A stretch of DNA of 42,281 bases from Clostridiales bacterium DTU053 (lineage in GTDB: Bacteria; Bacillota; Clostridia; Oscillospirales; Acutalibacteraceae), in contig LFSO01000026.1 in the NCBI GenBank assembly GCA_001512765.1, positions 1 to 42,281 of the forward strand. The letters run 5' to 3'. This document shows, one piece after another, positions 25,125 through 33,114 of this stretch (its first letter is position 1; each line of letters begins with the position of its first letter). Position numbers and translations under genes: made by a program. Under the pieces are notes generated by a model. The model was not told the origin of the DNA and did no database searches. It saw only the letters and a list, made by a program, of their open reading frames with translations.

Positions 25125-27218
25125 GTGATTTATACGGCTGAGATTAAGGTTGCCAAAACCGCAGGATTTTGCTTTGGCGTTGACAGAGCGGTAAACAAGG
25201 TAAATGAGCTTTTAGAGGCAGGTCAGAAGGTTTGTACCTTGGGGCCTTTGATTCATAATCCTCAGTTTATAAAGAGCCTAACGGAAAAAGGCGTTGTTGT
25301 GGCCGAATCTCCCGATGATTGCCCCGAGGGCTACACTCTTGTTGTCAGAACACACGGCATCACAAAAGAAACAGCGGATAGAATAAAGGAGCTAAGTATC
25401 AGTTTTGTCGACGCCACCTGCCCCTATGTTTCCAAGATTCATAAACTAGCCGAAAAGCACTATGAGAAAAGCGCGGTTATTATAGTCTGCGGCGACAGCA
25501 GCCATCCCGAGGTCAAGGGAATAGTCAGCCACTGCAAAGACAGAAGTTATGTAGTAAGCAGCGAAAGTCAGATTGAAGATGTAATTTCCGACATTAAAAA
25601 GAGGTTCGGAGAGCAATTTTCTGACATAGTTTTGTTAAGTCAAACAACTTTTAGCGTCGAAGAATTCAAAAAATGTGTAAAAAAGCTGAAAATACTATGT
25701 ACAAATCCAATAATTTTTGATACAATATGCAGTGCTACTGCTGAAAGACAAGCCGAAGCTGTCAGTTTGGCTAAAACCTGTGACATGATGGTTGTTATCG
25801 GCGGTCGCAACAGCTCCAACACTCAAAAGCTAAAAGACGCTTGCGAAAAATATTGTCCTACTTATCTGGTTGAGTCGTATGAAGAGCTGAAAAACATCGA
25901 CTTTGGCAAGGCTGAATGCATTGGTGTTACGGCGGGAGCCTCTACTCCCGCCTGCAATATAAAGGAGGTACTTAAATACATGTCCGACATGGTAAATGAC
26001 CGCGACAATCTTGAAGCGCTGGCAGCAGAGGAGATTGCTGAGAATTCGGATTACATTTCCGAAGATGAGAAGCTTTTCGCAGAAGCTCTCGAAAAAATGG
26101 ATAACGATAATTTCAACCCGAAGGTAATCGGTACAGTTCAGAGAATTACTCCTACCGAAATTCATGTTGATATAGAAGGCCGCAAGCAGACAGGTATTGT
26201 GCCTGTTGAAGAATACAGCTCAGACCCGAACGCCGACCCCTCAAAGGAGCTTAAAGTAGGTGACCAGCTTGAGCTTATTATCATGAAGACAAACGATGTG
26301 GAAGGCACAATAATGCTTTCAAAGCGCCGTCTTGACGCTTCTAAGCATTGGGAAGCCATTGTGGACGCCCATAAGAACGGAACTGTTGTTACCGGCAAAG
26401 TGGTTGAAGTTATCAGCAAGGGTGCAGTAGCATTTTCAAAGGGAATTCGTGTATTCATCCCCGCATCACTTGCAACAGCTTCAAGAAAAGACCGCATTGA
26501 AGACCTGCTTGACACTGAGGTTGAATTCATAATTATCGATATCGACAAACGCCGCAAGCGCGCAGTCGGCTCCATTAAGGATGTACTCCGCAAGAAGAAG
26601 GCAGAAGCCGCAGAAAAATTCTGGGCAACCGCAAAAGTGGGCGATGTTCTCAAGGGCACCGTCAAATCCCTTACATCCTTTGCGGCTTTCGTTGACCTTG
26701 GCGGCGTTGACGGCATGATTCATAAGTCCGAGCTTTCATGGAACCGTGTAGGACATCCTTCCGAAGTTGTTAAAGAGGGCGACGAGGTAGAGGTTTACAT
26801 CAAAGCTCTTGACAGCGAAAAGAAGAAGATTTCTCTCGGCTACAGAAAGCCCGAGGACAATCCGTGGGAGATTCTCAAGAAGCAGTATCCTGTCGGCACA
26901 GTTCTTGATGTAACAATCACAGGACTTACAACCTTCGGCGCATTCGCACAGGTAATGCCCGGAATAGAGGGACTTATCCATATTTCCCAGATTTCCAATG
27001 AGCGTATAGCAAAGCCCCAGGATGTTCTTTCAATCGGCGATCAGGTCAAAGTCATGGTAACGGGCATTGACGCTGAGAAGAAGAGACTCAGCCTCTCCAT
27101 GAGCGCACTTCTTGAGCCCCCTGCAAAGGAAGAAGCTGAAGAGCCCGAGCAGGATGAGCCTGTAGCTGTATCAATTGACGAACTTCTTGCATCTGCCGAG
27201 AATAAAGAGGCAGAGTAA
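25125..27218 (+). CDS. ispH: IspH (HMBPP reductase) fused to ribosomal protein S1 repeats
   Basis: A 697-residue bifunctional fusion known from Clostridia. Residues 1-287 are 4-hydroxy-3-methylbut-2-enyl diphosphate reductase, the last step of the MEP isoprenoid pathway; the three cluster cysteines are Cys16 (GFCFGV), Cys99 (DATCP) and Cys202 (TICSAT), with THG and GGRNSSNT substrate motifs. After an acidic linker come four S1/OB-fold RNA-binding repeats from about residue 325, the third and fourth being the most canonical (FAAFVDLGGVDGMIHKSELS, FGAFAQVMPGIEGLIHISQ). It starts with GTG immediately after the cmk stop, with little ribosome binding sequence, so it is probably coupled to cmk translation. 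Confidence 0.96.
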   Translation: MIYTAEIKVAKTAGFCFGVDRAVNKVNELLEAGQKVCTLGPLIHNPQFIKSLTEKGVVVAESPDDCPEGYTLVVRTHGITKETADRIKELSISFVDATCPYVSKIHKLAEKHYEKSAVIIVCGDSSHPEVKGIVSHCKDRSYVVSSESQIEDVISDIKKRFGEQFSDIVLLSQTTFSVEEFKKCVKKLKILCTNPIIFDTICSATAERQAEAVSLAKTCDMMVVIGGRNSSNTQKLKDACEKYCPTYLVESYEELKNIDFGKAECIGVTAGASTPACNIKEVLKYMSDMVNDRDNLEALAAEEIAENSDYISEDEKLFAEALEKMDNDNFNPKVIGTVQRITPTEIHVDIEGRKQTGIVPVEEYSSDPNADPSKELKVGDQLELIIMKTNDVEGTIMLSKRRLDASKHWEAIVDAHKNGTVVTGKVVEVISKGAVAFSKGIRVFIPASLATASRKDRIEDLLDTEVEFIIIDIDKRRKRAVGSIKDVLRKKKAEAAEKFWATAKVGDVLKGTVKSLTSFAAFVDLGGVDGMIHKSELSWNRVGHPSEVVKEGDEVEVYIKALDSEKKKISLGYRKPEDNPWEILKKQYPVGTVLDVTITGLTTFGAFAQVMPGIEGLIHISQISNERIAKPQDVLSIGDQVKVMVTGIDAEKKRLSLSMSALLEPPAKEEAEEPEQDEPVAVSIDELLASAENKEAE

Positions 27219-27237
27219 GTTAAATCTGTTGAATTCC

Positions 27238-27281
27238 GCCGCAACTGACCTTTTTGCAGAAGGCTCTTGCGGCTTTTTTTT
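27238..27281 (+). terminator. Rho-independent terminator after the ispH-S1 gene
   Basis: GCCGCAA (27238-27244) pairs with TTGCGGC (27267-27273), followed by eight Ts. The 22-base loop contains a further short AG-rich/CT-rich pairing. Confidence 0.85.
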
Positions 27282-27333
27282 ATTAATGCTAAACTGGAAA
27301 TACGAAATTTTTGTTGTTTTGTGGAGGTGCTCA

Positions 27334-28065
27334 ATGAAAGAAAAGCCATTTTGCCTGCCCGATGATAATTACGACACTCTACCTTCACCCCGTCAGCAAA
27401 AAGAAAAAATATTAAAAGAAAATCTTCCCTTCTGGGATAAGCTCACCGCGCAGGATTTGGAGCTGATTTACAACCACTCCACGCTGGTAAAGTTCCATAA
27501 GGGACTGAGAATTAATGCAGGCGATGAAAACTGCGTCGGAGTCATAATAATTACAAAGGGTGCTTTGAGCACATCATTGCTTTCTGATGAGGGCAGGGAA
27601 ATTGTGCTTTTTAAGCTTTATAAGGGCGATATTTGCGTACTTTCTTCATCGTGCATAATGGAGCCCATTACCTTTGATGTGAACATTGAAGTTGATGAGG
27701 ATATGGAAGGTCTTGTAATAAACTCGGATGCCTATAAAAAGCTCTGCGACAGCAATGTTTATGTAGACTGCTTTACATATAAGCTGGTTGCGGAAAACTT
27801 TTCAAGCGTAATGTGGGCGATTCATCAAATTCTCTTTATGCGCTTTGATAAAAGGCTTGCCGTTTTCCTTGTTGATGAAGCCGCAAGAACGGGCTCAAAT
27901 ATAATTAATCTAACACACGAGCAAATCGCTAAATATACAGGCAGCGCAAGAGAAGTAGTTTCCCGAATGCTTAAAAGATTTGCTGAAGACAATATCGTAA
28001 ATCTCTCAAGAGGAGAAATCCAAATCGTCAATAAACGGGCGCTGCTTGACATTATTGATATGTAA
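27334..28065 (+). CDS. Crp/Fnr-family transcriptional regulator
   Basis: A 243-residue regulator with an N-terminal cyclic-nucleotide-binding-like beta barrel (about 40-150), a dimer helix and a C-terminal Crp-type winged helix (THEQIAKYTGSAREVVSRMLKRF). It does not show the FNR N-terminal cysteine cluster, but has several scattered cysteines, including ICVLSSSCIM, a segment shared by a group of clostridial Crp/Fnr regulators. The ligand cannot be read from sequence. ATG 27334 follows GGAGGTG; an open frame upstream overlaps the preceding terminator and is not coding. It is monocistronic, so its targets are not indicated by neighbours. Confidence 0.88.
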   Translation: MKEKPFCLPDDNYDTLPSPRQQKEKILKENLPFWDKLTAQDLELIYNHSTLVKFHKGLRINAGDENCVGVIIITKGALSTSLLSDEGREIVLFKLYKGDICVLSSSCIMEPITFDVNIEVDEDMEGLVINSDAYKKLCDSNVYVDCFTYKLVAENFSSVMWAIHQILFMRFDKRLAVFLVDEAARTGSNIINLTHEQIAKYTGSAREVVSRMLKRFAEDNIVNLSRGEIQIVNKRALLDIIDM

Positions 28066-28078
28066 TAACCAAAACTTA

Positions 28079-28100
28079 GGGGCAGCTTTTATGCTGCCCC
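28079..28100. terminator. Bidirectional terminator between the Crp/Fnr and CAP genes
   Basis: Perfect 8-bp stem GGGGCAGC / GCTGCCCC with a six-base loop, A-rich on the left and AAATTTTA on the right. It lies between the two convergent stop codons. Confidence 0.85.
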
Positions 28101-28106
28101 CAAATT

Positions 28107-28724
28107 TTATCCTATGAACATCTGTGTCCAGTAATTGCCGTCGGCAACATAACCGACGCCGATTTGCTTAAAGGATGCGTTCAGGATATTTGCCTTGTGA
28201 CCGGGTGAGTTCCACCAAGCTTCAACAACCGCAGCAGGAGTCTTTTGGCCCTTCGCGATGTTTTCGCCCGCGGTGGAGTACTTAATGTTAAACTTCTTCA
28301 TCATTTCAAAGGGGCTTCCGTAAGTCGGGCTCTGATGAGCAAAGTACTTTCTGTCATGCATATCCTGAGACTTGTATCTTGCAACCCTTGACAGCTCCCA
28401 GTTTGTCTTCAAGGCGCTTAAACCGTTCTGAGTTCTCTTAAGGTTCGTGAGTCTTATAACCTCTGCTTCGTAGTCCAGAATGCCCTGGTCCAGTAAGGGA
28501 ACTTCGATTATCTGCTTAGGATATATAAGGTCAGGATTAGGGATTTGCGGGTTTGCGGCAATTATTTCGCTGAGACCTACCTGATATTTTTTTGCTATCA
28601 GCCAAAGTGATTCGCCTTTAATAACTGTATGGGGAACCGCGCTCGCAGTCAAGCTGAAAAGAGGCAGGGCAGACAGTATCAACGCAAGTACCAAAACAAC
28701 AAATCTCTTTTTGTTCTTTTTCAT
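28107..28724 (-). CDS. Secreted LysM-CAP domain protein (YkwD/SafA-like)
   Basis: A 205-residue exported protein. The signal peptide runs to about residue 29 (basic MKKNKKR, hydrophobic core, cleavage after TASA). A LysM peptidoglycan-binding domain occupies 31-77 (HTVIKGESLWLIAKKYQV). A CAP/SCP domain runs from 86 to the end (LTNLKRTQNGLSAL, FAHQSPTYGSPF, AGENIAKG, AWWNSPGHKANILN, YWTQMF). Domain order matches clostridial and Bacillus proteins of the spore coat or cell wall; the function of bacterial CAP domains is unknown. It lies next to ylbJ, which suggests but does not prove a sporulation role. Confidence 0.92.
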   Translation of the reverse strand: MKKNKKRFVVLVLALILSALPLFSLTASAVPHTVIKGESLWLIAKKYQVGLSEIIAANPQIPNPDLIYPKQIIEVPLLDQGILDYEAEVIRLTNLKRTQNGLSALKTNWELSRVARYKSQDMHDRKYFAHQSPTYGSPFEMMKKFNIKYSTAGENIAKGQKTPAAVVEAWWNSPGHKANILNASFKQIGVGYVADGNYWTQMFIG

Positions 28725-28850
28725 ACTTCATCCTTCCAGTTTATTTAAATTTTTTAGACTGTCCGTCCATGATTATTTTTTTCAGCAATATTCATATTAA
28801 GCAATGTAATTTTTACGGGGAAAATTAAATCTAATAGGAAAATAAAAGAA

Positions 28851-28878
28851 AAAATCTATCTCTGAAGAGATAGATTTT
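28851..28878. terminator. Bidirectional terminator after the small cysteine gene
   Basis: AAAATCTATCTC (28851-28862) pairs with GAGATAGATTTT (28867-28878) around a TGAA tetraloop. Poly-A on the left gives a T-tract to minus-strand transcripts, and Ts follow on the right. It ends the ylbJ-small gene transcript just past the stop at 28879. Confidence 0.87.
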
Positions 28879-29094
28879 TTAAATCTCAAAATCTTTTTGG
28901 TCGAATTTAGGAAGGCGCGGAATCCGTTTAGGAATTCTTTTTAAATGGTCATATTTAAATTTTTTGCAATATGAATCCAAGGTCATTACACCCATATAAG
29001 GGCAAAGAATCATATCAGAATCTTTAAGGTTTCTGCCGTTTTGGCAGTATGAGCAGCGGGCTTCATAATTTGAATTAAAGAAATTTAGCTTCAT
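28879..29094 (-). CDS. Small conserved cysteine protein, function unknown
   Basis: A 71-residue protein with four cysteines in a zinc-ribbon-like arrangement, CSYC...LCPYMG...SYC, and a basic, proline-rich C-terminus (KFKYDHLKRIPKRIPRLPKF). Similar small proteins with the C-terminal K-F-K-Y-D-x-L-K-R-x-P pattern occur in Clostridia, as far as I recall; none has an assigned role. I choose ATG 29094, which has AGGTGG upstream; the frame is open further to 29151 without support. It lies 63 bases after ylbJ in the same direction and is closed by a strong terminator, so it may be co-expressed with that sporulation gene. Confidence 0.75.
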   Translation of the reverse strand: MKLNFFNSNYEARCSYCQNGRNLKDSDMILCPYMGVMTLDSYCKKFKYDHLKRIPKRIPRLPKFDQKDFEI

Positions 29095-29157
29095 ATTCGC
29101 CACCTGAATTTGCTTTTTAATAAGTTTACCACAGTATAAAGGCGGCGGCAAGAATTA

Positions 29158-30345
29158 TTATGCTTTTAATCGCTTATGTTTAACAGTTATTCCGTTTTGA
29201 AAGCTTGTGTCAAGGATTAAAACCGCGCACATAAACAAGAGAGCGATGCTTGCGGGCACAGAAGTGGAATAAAGCGCAAATTTGGGGTACTGACTTGGAC
29301 CAAAGACTGCGGTTGTAATGGGGAATACGGTAAAGAGAATTTTTGCGATTATGCCCGCAATCGTGCCATGCACAAGTCTTGATATTAAAAATGAGGAAAA
29401 CTTTACGCCGCACTGGAGTACATCGCTTAAAACCTGAAAATGAACGCAAAGCCCGCCAAATGCTACGATGAAAGCTATCAAAGCCGCGTTGCCCGTTGAT
29501 GCTGCGGCATTGGTGCCCGCAGTTACCTCAGCGATATATTTAATAAACTGCAAAGCCTCTTTGCCCTTGAGTACCTCGTTCAAAGCCTCTGTCATGGCGG
29601 AAAAGAATATGACCCACGCAGAAATTGAAATTATTCCCGATGTTGCTTTAACTACAGCATTTGTCAGAGCTGTAAAGATATCCTGCTTTACGGGTGATTG
29701 CGCGTCTAAAATTTGTTCGTCACTGTAAAGCTCATTATCTTTGCGTTTTGTTTTATTTGCAAGCTCTTTTCCTTTACGGCTTGCGAGTTTGAAAAGGTTT
29801 AAATAAATGCCCATCAAAAGCATCGCAAGACCCGTTGAAATGAATAGCAAATATCCTGCCTTTCTTGAACCCAAAATCGCAGTGCCGACGGCAGCTATGG
29901 AGAAGGCGGGCCCCGAGTTCATGGCGAAAAGAATTAAATTTTTTGCCTCTTTTTTTGTAATGCTGCCGTTTTTGTAAAGCTGTCCGCTCATTTTGGCTCC
30001 GATGGGATAGCCGCCCACCATAGACATCAGAACAACCGTTCCTCCAGCCGGAGAAAGTCCGAAAAGGTATTTTGCCGGATACTTAAATACCTTTCCCAAA
30101 ATTTCTGCGCCCCCGCTTTCAACCAGAAAAGAAGATATGACCATAAAGGGGAACAGCGAGGGGATAATTATCGAGCCGCAAATGCTAAGACCGTTGCTCA
30201 CTCCTTTTCTTGTAATCTCCGGCATTGCAATTGTCGCGGCGGCAGCCAGCAGCACTGCCGCAAGTGATATAATGCTCGTCAGATTCTGTTTTAGCGTTTC
30301 TCTTGCTTTTTGCATTTTTGCTTTAGTTTTATCTTGTCTCATCAT
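29158..30345 (-). CDS. ylbJ: Sporulation integral membrane protein YlbJ (SpoVV)
   Basis: A 395-residue polytopic membrane protein of the nucleoside-recognition (gate) family, required for spore formation in Bacillus, where it is implicated in dipicolinic acid transport across the outer forespore membrane. Visible: PSLFPFMVISSFLVESG, the MVGGYPIGAK motif, FAMNSGPAFSIAAVGTAILG, and about eight membrane helices. The start is one of two adjacent ATGs at 30345 and 30342. It is divergent from yqfC-yqfD across 91 bases, so sporulation genes face each other over a common control region. Confidence 0.9.
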   Translation of the reverse strand: MMRQDKTKAKMQKARETLKQNLTSIISLAAVLLAAAATIAMPEITRKGVSNGLSICGSIIIPSLFPFMVISSFLVESGGAEILGKVFKYPAKYLFGLSPAGGTVVLMSMVGGYPIGAKMSGQLYKNGSITKKEAKNLILFAMNSGPAFSIAAVGTAILGSRKAGYLLFISTGLAMLLMGIYLNLFKLASRKGKELANKTKRKDNELYSDEQILDAQSPVKQDIFTALTNAVVKATSGIISISAWVIFFSAMTEALNEVLKGKEALQFIKYIAEVTAGTNAAASTGNAALIAFIVAFGGLCVHFQVLSDVLQCGVKFSSFLISRLVHGTIAGIIAKILFTVFPITTAVFGPSQYPKFALYSTSVPASIALLFMCAVLILDTSFQNGITVKHKRLKA

Positions 30346-30436
30346 ACTACCATGTATATGGCTTGTTTGTACTTTTTATAAAGACAGTTTCATATATTTT
30401 TTAACATAAGAAATCTTTATTCCGTGAGGTCGTAAT

Positions 30437-30742
30437 ATGGCTAAAAGCAGGAAAAAGGGCAAAGACAAGCAGCCGAAAACATCTTTAATGACAAAGCTCG
30501 CTACAGAGCTTGAAGTGCCTTCCGAGATTCTTCCCGGAGTTTTCCGCATTGAGCTTCAGGAAACCCGAGAGGCAACGGTAGACGGCTGCAAAGGCATTTT
30601 AGAGTATAAGGACGAACGGATAAAGCTTAAACTCAGCAACAAAACAGTGACCTTTGCTGGGCTGAATTTAGAGCTTAAGACCTTTACAAATGAAAGAGTA
30701 ATTATCAGCGGATATATAGCGGGAATAGATTTTTCTGAATAA
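30437..30742 (+). CDS. yqfC: Sporulation protein YqfC (YabP family)
   Basis: A 101-residue protein with a basic N-terminus, then the family pattern LPGVFRIELQETREATVDGC, GILEYKDERIKL and ISGYIAGIDF, as in YqfC/YabP proteins. In Bacillus yqfC-yqfD is transcribed by sigma-E in the mother cell. ATG 30437 follows GTGAGGT. The gap to yqfD is 16 bases, indicating co-translation. Confidence 0.88.
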   Translation: MAKSRKKGKDKQPKTSLMTKLATELEVPSEILPGVFRIELQETREATVDGCKGILEYKDERIKLKLSNKTVTFAGLNLELKTFTNERVIISGYIAGIDFSE

Positions 30743-30758
30743 ATATGGAGGAATTATC

Positions 30759-31952
30759 TTGGCGGTATTAAGGATTTTAAGATATATATTCGGATATGTG
30801 CATTTCAGAGCTTACGGCGGATTCGCCGAGCGTTTTATTAATCTTTGCGCAAAGGACAAAATCCCCATCTGGGATGTTAAGTATTTCGACGGCGGAATTA
30901 CTGCCTACACCATGGCAGCGGCTGAGAAAACCATTTCATCCGCGGCCGAAAAATCGGGAATGATATTCGAGCCCATAGAAAAAAAGGGTGTTCCCTACTT
31001 TATTAAGCGCTACAGATTCAGGTTCGGCGTTGCAATCGGTCTTTTTCTGACCTTAATTTTTTCAATTATACTATCATCAATGATTTGGTATGTAAAAGTC
31101 GAGGGCAACGAGGAACTTACCGAAGAAGAAATAATAACCGAGCTTGAGGCTTTGGGTCTAAAGCCAGGAGTTTTTAAAAAGGGCATTGATGTAAAAGAGC
31201 TGCAAATGACAATGCTTTATAAGCTCGACGAGCTTTCGTGGATTTCTGTAAATATAAACGGCAGCACAGCCATAGTGGAGGTTAGGGAGAGAAACAAGGC
31301 ACCCGAAATAATTGACAGAGGGCAGCCCTCCAATATTGTGGCGGGCCATGACGGTCAGATTATCAAACTGGAGGTTTATCAGGGCGACGGCATGGTAGAA
31401 GAAGGCTCAGCCGTCGTAAAGGGCGATTTGCTGATTTCCGGCGTTGAAACCCTTAAAGACGGCAAAGTTCTTTTCCACAGAGCGAGAGGCAGCGCCATAG
31501 CCAGAACCGAAAGGAATATTGTTTCAATAACCAACAACGGCTTTCCCGCCAAAAAACGCACATCGCAAAAACTTAAATACTCCGTATATTTCTTCGGAAT
31601 CATCATTCCGCTTGCGCCGTCTGTGGAGGCGGACGAATGGTACAAAACAAATCATATGCTGATGTCAGATCAAACAATCATACCCGTGGGAATAATTAGA
31701 GAAAGATTTACATCTTATTCAAGCGGCACTTTGAAACTTACAAACGAGCAGCTTCGCCTTGTAACCATTCTGGATTTTTACAAGGACCAAAAAGAAAAGC
31801 TCGCAAATGTCAAGGAAATGAAAAGCTCAAAGTTCGGTATCGAGTCGAAAAGCGATTCCTGCAAGCTGACAGCAAATTACATTCTAATTGAAGAAATTGG
31901 TGTTGAAAAATTTTTTGAAGTGGAGGATAATCGAAAAAACAGTAACAATTAA
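30759..31952 (+). CDS. yqfD: Sporulation protein YqfD
   Basis: A 397-residue protein with one clear membrane helix (about residues 89-111) and a large extracytoplasmic part carrying a POTRA-like repeat (ITELEALGLKPGVFKKGID, WISVNINGSTAIVEVRE). This layout matches YqfD, which is needed for efficient sporulation. It starts at TTG 30759 behind GGAGGA. No terminator follows at once, but a strong promoter for phoH begins about 40 bases downstream. Confidence 0.9.
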   Translation: MAVLRILRYIFGYVHFRAYGGFAERFINLCAKDKIPIWDVKYFDGGITAYTMAAAEKTISSAAEKSGMIFEPIEKKGVPYFIKRYRFRFGVAIGLFLTLIFSIILSSMIWYVKVEGNEELTEEEIITELEALGLKPGVFKKGIDVKELQMTMLYKLDELSWISVNINGSTAIVEVRERNKAPEIIDRGQPSNIVAGHDGQIIKLEVYQGDGMVEEGSAVVKGDLLISGVETLKDGKVLFHRARGSAIARTERNIVSITNNGFPAKKRTSQKLKYSVYFFGIIIPLAPSVEADEWYKTNHMLMSDQTIIPVGIIRERFTSYSSGTLKLTNEQLRLVTILDFYKDQKEKLANVKEMKSSKFGIESKSDSCKLTANYILIEEIGVEKFFEVEDNRKNSNN

Positions 31953-31994
31953 ATAAAAATTTCTCTTAGATTTCATATATTTTGACCGCTTTTC

Positions 31995-32023
31995 TTGATA
32001 ATGCGCCGGTTTTATGCTATCAT
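31995..32023 (+). promoter_or_regulatory. Sigma-A promoter of the phoH operon, extended -10
   Basis: TTGATA (31995-32000), a 17-base spacer ending in TGC, then TATCAT (32018-32023). The TG one base ahead of the -10 makes it an extended element. Transcription would start near 32030, leaving a leader of about 105 bases before phoH. Confidence 0.72.
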
Positions 32024-32086
32024 AACTTCGTGTTTTGTAGTCTTTTGATGTAATATTTGCATAATCTTGACGCATACTAAAAGGCG

Positions 32087-32106
32087 GAAATCTCCTTAGA
32101 GATTTC
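32087..32106 (+). promoter_or_regulatory. Hairpin in the phoH leader
   Basis: Perfect 8-bp stem GAAATCTC / GAGATTTC with loop CTTA, 30 bases before the phoH start and without a T-tract, so probably not a terminator. It could modulate translation or protect the 5' end. Confidence 0.45.
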
Positions 32107-32136
32107 GGCATTATATTTGATTAAAGGGAAGATTTA

Positions 32137-33114
32137 ATGTTCGAACAGACAATTAGTATTGACAGGCTTGACCATGCCGTCAGCCTTTTCGGCAGCTTTG
32201 ACCAGCATATCAGAACTCTTGAAAAGGAGTTCGCGGTTTCAGTCGTAAACCGCGGCTCAGAGCTTAAAGTAACAGGCGAGCCCGAAGATGTTGGGCTTGC
32301 TGTCAGAGTTATCGGCGGGCTTTTGACCTTAATCAACAAGGGCGAGCACCTTTCTGACCAGAGCGTAAGATATGTTATTTCCCTTGTAAGGCAAGGCTCA
32401 GAGGACAAGCTGTCCACAATGACTCAGGACTGCATCTGCATTACTTCCAGAGGCAAGCCTGTAAAACCCAAGACCTTAGGACAGAAGAAGTATATTGAGG
32501 CTATAAAGAATAACACAATAGTTTTCGGAGTCGGGCCCGCAGGTACGGGCAAGACTTATCTTGCCGTTGCCATGGCGGTAACCGCTTTCAGGGCTAAAGA
32601 GGTCAACAGAATTGTGCTTACTCGCCCCGCGGTTGAGGCAGGCGAGAATCTCGGATTTTTGCCCGGCGACCTTCAGCACAAGGTTGACCCCTATCTGCGC
32701 CCCTTGTATGACGCGCTTTTTGACATGCTCGGCGCGGAGAATTTCCAAAAATTCCAGGAGAGGGGAAATATAGAGGTTGCGCCTCTTGCATACATGCGCG
32801 GCAGAACTCTTGACGACAGTTTTATAATACTTGATGAGGCGCAAAACACCACAAGGGAACAGATGAAGATGTTCCTTACCCGTCTCGGATTTAACTCCAA
32901 AATTGTTGTTACAGGCGATATTACACAGATAGACCTTCCGGAGGGCAAGCGCTCCGGTCTTATCGATGTCTTGAAAATATTGAAGGGTATTGATGATATT
33001 CAGCAGGTTTTCTTTACCGAACACGATGTTGTAAGACACAAACTGGTTCAGGATATTATCAGGGCCTACGAGAAAAGCGAGGAGGGCAAAAAACAACATG
33101 GCCGGAAAAGTTAA
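32137..33114 (+). CDS. phoH: PhoH-family ATPase
   Basis: A 325-residue protein with an N-terminal KH-like/R3H-type region (about 1-100) and a PhoH P-loop ATPase domain: Walker A GPAGTGKTYLA, VLTRPAVEAGE.LGFLPGD, YMRGRTLDDSFIILDEAQN (Walker B) and VVTGDITQIDLP. Thought to act in RNA metabolism, consistent with the ybeY and era neighbours. ATG 32137 follows AAAGGGAAG. The end overlaps ybeY by 17 bases. The phoH-ybeY-era-recO order is widely conserved in Firmicutes. Confidence 0.95.
   Translation: MFEQTISIDRLDHAVSLFGSFDQHIRTLEKEFAVSVVNRGSELKVTGEPEDVGLAVRVIGGLLTLINKGEHLSDQSVRYVISLVRQGSEDKLSTMTQDCICITSRGKPVKPKTLGQKKYIEAIKNNTIVFGVGPAGTGKTYLAVAMAVTAFRAKEVNRIVLTRPAVEAGENLGFLPGDLQHKVDPYLRPLYDALFDMLGAENFQKFQERGNIEVAPLAYMRGRTLDDSFIILDEAQNTTREQMKMFLTRLGFNSKIVVTGDITQIDLPEGKRSGLIDVLKILKGIDDIQQVFFTEHDVVRHKLVQDIIRAYEKSEEGKKQHGRKS

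Noticed and set aside
30346..30436. Sigma-E promoters between ylbJ and yqfC
   Set aside because: Expected from Bacillus, and CATA-like pieces occur, but no pair with correct spacing could be aligned convincingly.
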